This document shows positions 59,096 to 64,000 of a stretch of 64,000 nucleotides of DNA, one piece after another. Numbering within the stretch: position 1 is the stretch's first letter; each line of letters begins with the position of its first letter. A program made the position numbers and the translations under genes. The stretch is from Temnothorax longispinosus (taxonomy: Eukaryota; Arthropoda; Insecta; Hymenoptera; Formicidae): assembly GCF_030848805.1 (NCBI RefSeq), contig NC_092364.1, forward strand, positions 12,921,650 to 12,985,649, in the 5' to 3' direction. Below the pieces are notes generated by a model. It searched no databases, was not told the origin of the DNA, and worked only from the letters and a program-made list of their open reading frames with translations.

Positions 59096-60951
59096 ATGCA
59101 GAAGAGCTGGGTGTGGCAATATTGCTTGAAAGCTCCTAACGGCCAGTCAGCAACTTGCGAATTATGTGATACAGTGCTTCGAACACATAATTCTACAAGT
59201 ACCTTAGTACAGCATTTAAAAAGAGTACATGATTTAACGCCATCACAAAAACATGTAAAACAACAACATGATTATAAAGAACAGTGAGTATTGGTATTAA
59301 TATTTAGTTTTCAATTTAATTACTTAACGTTTTTGTGTACACTATGTATATATATATTATACACACATGTATATGTATATAATATACTATTTTTAATACA
59401 GCACAGATACAGATGACCCAATCGAAGGATCTTCTTTCTCTAATACAAGCGTCAGTACTTCTTCCACTGATTCGGCCACTATACCACGAAAACGTGCAGG
59501 TGGGATTACATCTGTTAGCAAGGAACGCAGCGAGTAGATTACACGGGCACTAGTTAAATTAATCGCATTTAACCGACTGCCTTTTAGTTTTTCTTCTAAT
59601 CCTGCTTTCAAAACATTTATGAAAGAAATCGAGCCTGGATACAAGTGCCCATGCAGTCAAACAGTACTACGCCGTTTACGTGCTCTTGAAGATGAAGTAA
59701 AAACAAAGATCCAATGCACATTAGATTTGTGCAGATTTATTGCTCTGGACACGGATTGTTGGACTTCTCGACCTCAAGAAGGTTATATGAATGTGAATGC
59801 TCACATCGTAAATGACGGAAAATTTAGCGGACAGCTTACAAAATGTTGCTGCTGAATGGCAAATTGACACCAAAATTGTATCCATTGTTCATGATAATGC
59901 AAGCAACATTGTTCTCGCAGTGAACAGCATGATGAACGTCGGATCCAGCTCTAGTTGTGCAGCGCACACGATAAATTTAGCCGTGAGAGATGCGTTGAAG
60001 GAAGATAATATTTCCATCGTGCTTGCTAAAGGAAGTAAAATTGTTTCCCATTTTCATCAATCCGTCATTGCTTCACAAGCTCTTGCAAAAAAACAAGAAC
60101 AATTAGGCTTACCTCAACGGAAATTAATCCAAAGTGTTCGTACTCGATGGAATAAAGATTTACTTATGGCTGAAAGACTTGTAGAGAATCGTAGCGCTAT
60201 CACAGCTGTTCTTGGAGATCGAACCGTGACAACTCCTTTGCATGCTAAAAATTTAGTAATAAATGAAGATGAATGGAGTATATTTGAAAATTTAATACCA
60301 GTTCTCAAACCACTTGAAATTGCAACTACGGTACTATCCGGAGCTCCAGCATCAATGATACGTCCAGTAATTCAAACTGTGATCGCTAATCATCTTTCTT
60401 GTGGAGCTGAAGGCGTATCAAACACGTTACCAGAGGCGTTATCAATTCGTTTCCAAATGGAGTCACAGGAAAATATATCAGTTCGTCAAAAAGCATCATT
60501 TTTAGATCCTCGTCATAAAGATCTCCAGGCTGAACCAATGTTGCAACGGGCCGCGATTAGAGAACTGATTGAATTAGAAGCAACATCTCTTATTCCAACA
60601 GGGTCCGAATCGTCACAAACCTTGTCAAATAGCGTACTAGACTATCTTTTTAAAAAGCCCGAAAACACGCATTTAACTTCGGCAGCTCAGCAGATCCAAC
60701 TGTATCTTTGTGAGCCACAAATTGACATTAATATGAATCCCCTTCAATGGTGGAAATCACATGAAAAGAAATTTCCACAGTTGGCTCTGTTGGCGAAGAA
60801 ATATTTATGTATTCCCGCGACATCCGTTGCGTCAGAGCGAATTTTTTCAACTGCGGGTAATATCGTTTCGCCACAACGGAGCTGCATGGCCTCTGAGAAT
60901 GTTTCGACAAATGTTTTTATTTTTCAAAACAAATTTTTATTAGAGCAATAA
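59096..60951 (+). pseudogene. hAT transposase, right copy (nonsense and deletion)
   Basis: Same layout as the left copy: BED finger exon 59096-59283, then exon 2 from 59402. A TAG at 59535-59537 replaces the Lys codon of the left copy. A deletion of about 60 bp near 59812-59818 removes part of the segment after NVNAHIV and shifts the frame. From 59812 to 60951 the frame is open, with VHDNASNIV and the intact dimerisation domain. The defects do not overlap those of the left copy. Confidence 0.9.
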
Positions 60952-61944
60952 AGCCATGTACTTTTTTTTTTTTTACAAAAAAATATTTAGTTTTATTTAG
61001 TTTTTATTTTAGTTCTTTTTTAATTTTCTATTTAGTTTAAAAATAATTTTGTTAACGAATTGTTAATTGTTAATTGTCTTAACAATTTTTATATAGATTA
61101 AAAGCAAAATGTGTTGGACATCTAATTGATGAATTTTCGAAAATATTTCGAAAAACACGCGATTAAAGTTTCAGTGACAGTATATAACACAATTTAAATC
61201 TCTGACGTAATAAAATATTGTAACTTGGTAAATGTTTCAAATTGTAACAAGCGTTTTATTTTAAAAATATTATAAAATGTTCAACGTTTAAAAAAATTGA
61301 TTTTTTGAAAGTTTAAAAGTGATCTCCACTCTTAAAAACTATACATTAGCCAACGTGCGCTATTCTCGCTATATATATGTACACATACGAATTTTGCGAT
61401 AAACAAATATAAATAACTATTCTTGAACTCAACAACTATTCTTGATAAATATATATATTTTTGAATAAGATATATAATTGCCAATTGCAATATTAATCTT
61501 TTAAGTGATAAATATACTTCAAACAACTATAGCATATTGAGGACAAATATCGCAGTATGCGTTATTTGATAATTTCGGAACGAGAAATATTTCCGAAAAC
61601 CCGTTTCATGTTTCAATAAGAACGGCTTAATTTTTTATTTAAAACTTTTCCATTTTAAACATGTAATAATTCATGTTATAATATTTCAAGATTGTAATTT
61701 AGGAATAATTACACATTTTTTTTAGTATATATATTGACTAATTCTTTTTCTTTTTACAATATTTTTAGCGTCCTTTAAATGAATTCGACATTTGCACAAA
61801 TATATTGTTCGAAACTTCGAAGTTTCGAAGGTTCGAAGTTGCCTTCGAAGCTTCGAATTCTTTCAAAGCTTCGAAGCTTTGAAGTTGTCAAAAGTAACAG
61901 CCCTATATATATGCTTATATATGACTATATATAATTATATATTC

Positions 61945-62063
61945 TCATATATGGCCATATAATATTGTTTAAGATTATATTTTCTATTTCTTGTATGATC
62001 ATATATAATCATATATCTATACTAATATGAACTAATATGAACAAATAAGAGGTTTTTTTCCCG
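61945..62063. repeat. AT-palindrome element, right flank of the hAT palindrome
   Basis: A direct-orientation copy of the last 110 bp of 55790-56030, ending AAATAAGAGGTTTTTTTCCC. Confidence 0.8.
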
Positions 62064-62084
62064 GGATAATTTTTTTGTTCAGCG

Positions 62085-62419
62085 TAAAAAATACTATCAG
62101 AAATCATCGTCAAATCAAGGGAAATGAAATTTGGGGAGTATATTCCTTTTATGATGTAAATACCCACTAAGAAGGGATTTTTAGAAATTCGATCTCTAAC
62201 GGGGTGAAAAGGTGTAAAATGTGTTTTCACGAATTCCTCAATATCTCTTAAGCCCGAAATATCGACTTGGTTTTTGCTTACAAAGGTTACCCATACAAAT
62301 ACTTAAAAACATAATTTAGGATTTTGTTCTAATCAACCCCTAAAGGGACAAATCTAGATTCGGGGGGATAATTATAGAATCCTTCCCATACCATAGCGAA
62401 GCACGGGATATCAAGCTAG
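62085..62419 (+). mobile_element. Helitron-like 3' fragment
   Basis: It contains CCACTAAGAAGGGATTTTTA, shared with 48528-48760, and ends ATCAAGCTAG before T, with CCATAGCGAAGCACGGGAT as the likely hairpin remnant. The 5' end was not found. Confidence 0.55.
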
Positions 62420-63517
62420 TTTATTATAAAGTGGTAATTTTCTGAGATAAGATACATTGCAATAGTACAAGTAATGGTTTGCACTAATTCATTAATGGCA
62501 AGAACAGACAGACAGACAGACAGATAGAGAAAGAGAGAGAATGAGAGTGAGAAGAGAGATATTAATGAAATGTAAAACGAGTATGCTTCAAACAAGCAAT
62601 CGTAACAGTATATTAAATCGGAGTACGTGCACCGTCGAAAGTATAATATTAAGCAACCGCGTGAAAAGATATATAGCATCGATATCAACCTTCCGTGACA
62701 TGCTAGACACGCACACCGGCAATTAATTGCGCATCGTAATTGTCGTTTGAATGGGGCCGCAATAACCGATCGGAGACCGGGTGATTCCGGTGTTTCCCGC
62801 GCGCGAATCGAGATCAAATTGTCCATTGAAGATAATGCCGGACTCAATCCTGGTCGCGTCAGTAGTTTAGCCGCGCAAGTAACGAACAATTAAACCCGTT
62901 TTTACTTATTTTGCGCGCCGATGCGGTGAGCCCACCCTCCGCTTAGAGAGGATGTGAGAGGCCGCGCCCGCGCCGGTTTGCGTACACCGAGCATCAGCCG
63001 AAGGCATCCAGGAAGAGATGCGCGAACGCAACTGCACCTCGATAATCGGTTGCCGCGCGACAAGCGTGATTGCGATTAATTCTTATCAGCTTTATCGCGA
63101 TCACTGTGAGATTCCGTTGCTTCTTCGTCGACAGGATGTTTGTAAGATCAAAATGTTTAAAAAGAACGTTGCGCCACTGATTTGAATGTTCATAAACATT
63201 TCAAGAACCAGAATCTACGATTCTTTTTTGGATTGGGATTTCCAATAAATTTATAGAGTATTTACAAAAATATGTTCGCAAAAAAACATTACTGATCTGA
63301 ATTCTCATAAACACTCCAACCAAATGTTTTTTCGTAGAAAAATAATTAGATTAGGTTCCAATTCGATCTCTCATTGGATCTTTCACAATCAGTTCCAATT
63401 AAATCCAAGAAAGTTTTTTGTGTAGAAGCAGAAAAAATGTTATCAAGTATTTCGCGCTTAGATTAATGGTGGTACGAACTCGATAATAACTTTTCTCAGT
63501 TGAACGTTTTTGGTGGA

Positions 63518-63568
<51 letters not shown>

Positions 63569-64000
63569 GCGAAATTCGGATGGAGTTTCGATCCAATAAG
63601 AAAAGAAAAGAATTCAATTTATTTCTTTTTCCAAGAATACATAAAAACGATTTAATAATTTGATCAATTTCGAGGTTATTAATTCTGAGCGATTTAAATA
63701 TAATGTAATTTTTTATAAAATGCAAGAAATGGAATGGTATTGGAAACTTGGAATGATATTGTATAATCCATTAATACATTAATCTTAAGATTCTGAAACT
63801 CTTACACAAAACCGAATAATTGCTATATTTTTTTTATCTTATACGTAGATAATACGTGCAGTTAGATGTGTGTTTAAACTATCATAGGATTCCCTTCTTT
63901 TCTCATTGCATCATAATTCAAGAACTATTTGGGTTCATATTTTTATTGGAGGTTAATCATTTCAGTTTTTGCCAAGAAATATTGCTTTGTTTTCCAAACA
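62420..64000. other. Non-coding to the end of the window
   Basis: Contains an (ACAG)n-like run at 62501-62524, a CpG-rich block at 62740-63070, a degenerate direct repeat (around CTGATTTGAATGTTCATAAAC at 63178 and 63293), and (GA)n at 63517-63566. No gene supported. Confidence 0.45.

Larger units (their letters stand above)
56034..61904. mobile_element. 5.9-kb palindrome of two head-to-head hAT transposons
   Basis: The left arm (56034-58935) and right arm (59026-61904) are inverted copies of one hAT element around a 90-bp spacer (58936-59025). The outer ends are AGGGCTG and CAGCCCT, with TTCGAAGC-rich subterminal sequence. The arms differ by scattered substitutions and a few indels, so this is not a duplicated assembly string. 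No second terminal repeat occurs at the centre, so each copy keeps only its 3' end. Clear 8-bp target duplications were not seen. Confidence 0.85.

Noticed and set aside
56034..61904. hAT palindrome as an assembly duplication
   Set aside because: The arms differ by many substitutions and distinct indels, which a duplicated contig end would not show.
56034..61904. 8-bp hAT target duplication
   Set aside because: The bases outside the ends (taattatt and atatatat) do not match.

Overview
The window looks like insect nuclear DNA, most likely from a hymenopteran and plausibly an ant. It is AT-rich with CpG-dense patches, has short GT-AG introns, and is packed with DNA transposon remains. The organism call rests on recalled protein families, not a search. 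A 500-base run of N at 36094-36593 marks an assembly gap. I can support only three host genes in 64 kb.

Host genes. (1) A 12-exon SWT1 orthologue (16299-20439, +) keeps one frame across every splice junction and gives an 892-residue WW + PIN nuclear endoribonuclease. (2) A PHYHD1-type Fe(II)/2-oxoglutarate dioxygenase (21010-22403, -) lies convergent to it; only its first coding exon is unresolved. (3) A three-exon gene at 44688-46666 (-) splices cleanly into 212 codons, starts with a signal-peptide-like segment and matches no family I recognise.

Mobile DNA, left to right. 0-0.4 kb: a frameshifted transposase-domain relic. 0.9-4.6 kb: a decayed Transib/RAG1-core transposase that still has the RAG1-type D, D, E and CxxC/HxxxxH positions, split by a TTAA-flanked insertion. 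4.7-7.1 kb: a foldback inside a foldback, with a 54-bp minisatellite at its centre. 7.9-13.1 kb: a Russian-doll nest holding a mariner, TTAA-targeting foldbacks, cruciform-forming AT palindromes and a P element (10962-13050) with a perfect 8-bp target duplication. The P element carries a shortened THAP + coiled-coil gene resembling Drosophila P repressors. 13.2-15.9 kb: more than ten palindromic MITEs, many inserted into each other at TTA/TAA. 28-43 kb: scattered MITEs, a second mariner and two Helitrons with matching ends. 45.4-46.1 kb: a foldback inside the first intron of the secreted-protein gene. 49.5-50.1 kb: a solo LTR followed end to end by two palindromic MITEs. 56.0-61.9 kb: a roughly 5.9-kb palindrome of two head-to-head hAT transposons around a 90-bp spacer.

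How it fits together. The host genes sit in small islands (16-23 kb and 44.7-46.7 kb) between transposon thickets. The main leads are the possible P-element repressor gene, the hAT palindrome as a possible hairpin-RNA source, the recurring CCAAT boxes in otherwise unrelated palindromic MITEs, and the unrecognised secreted protein.
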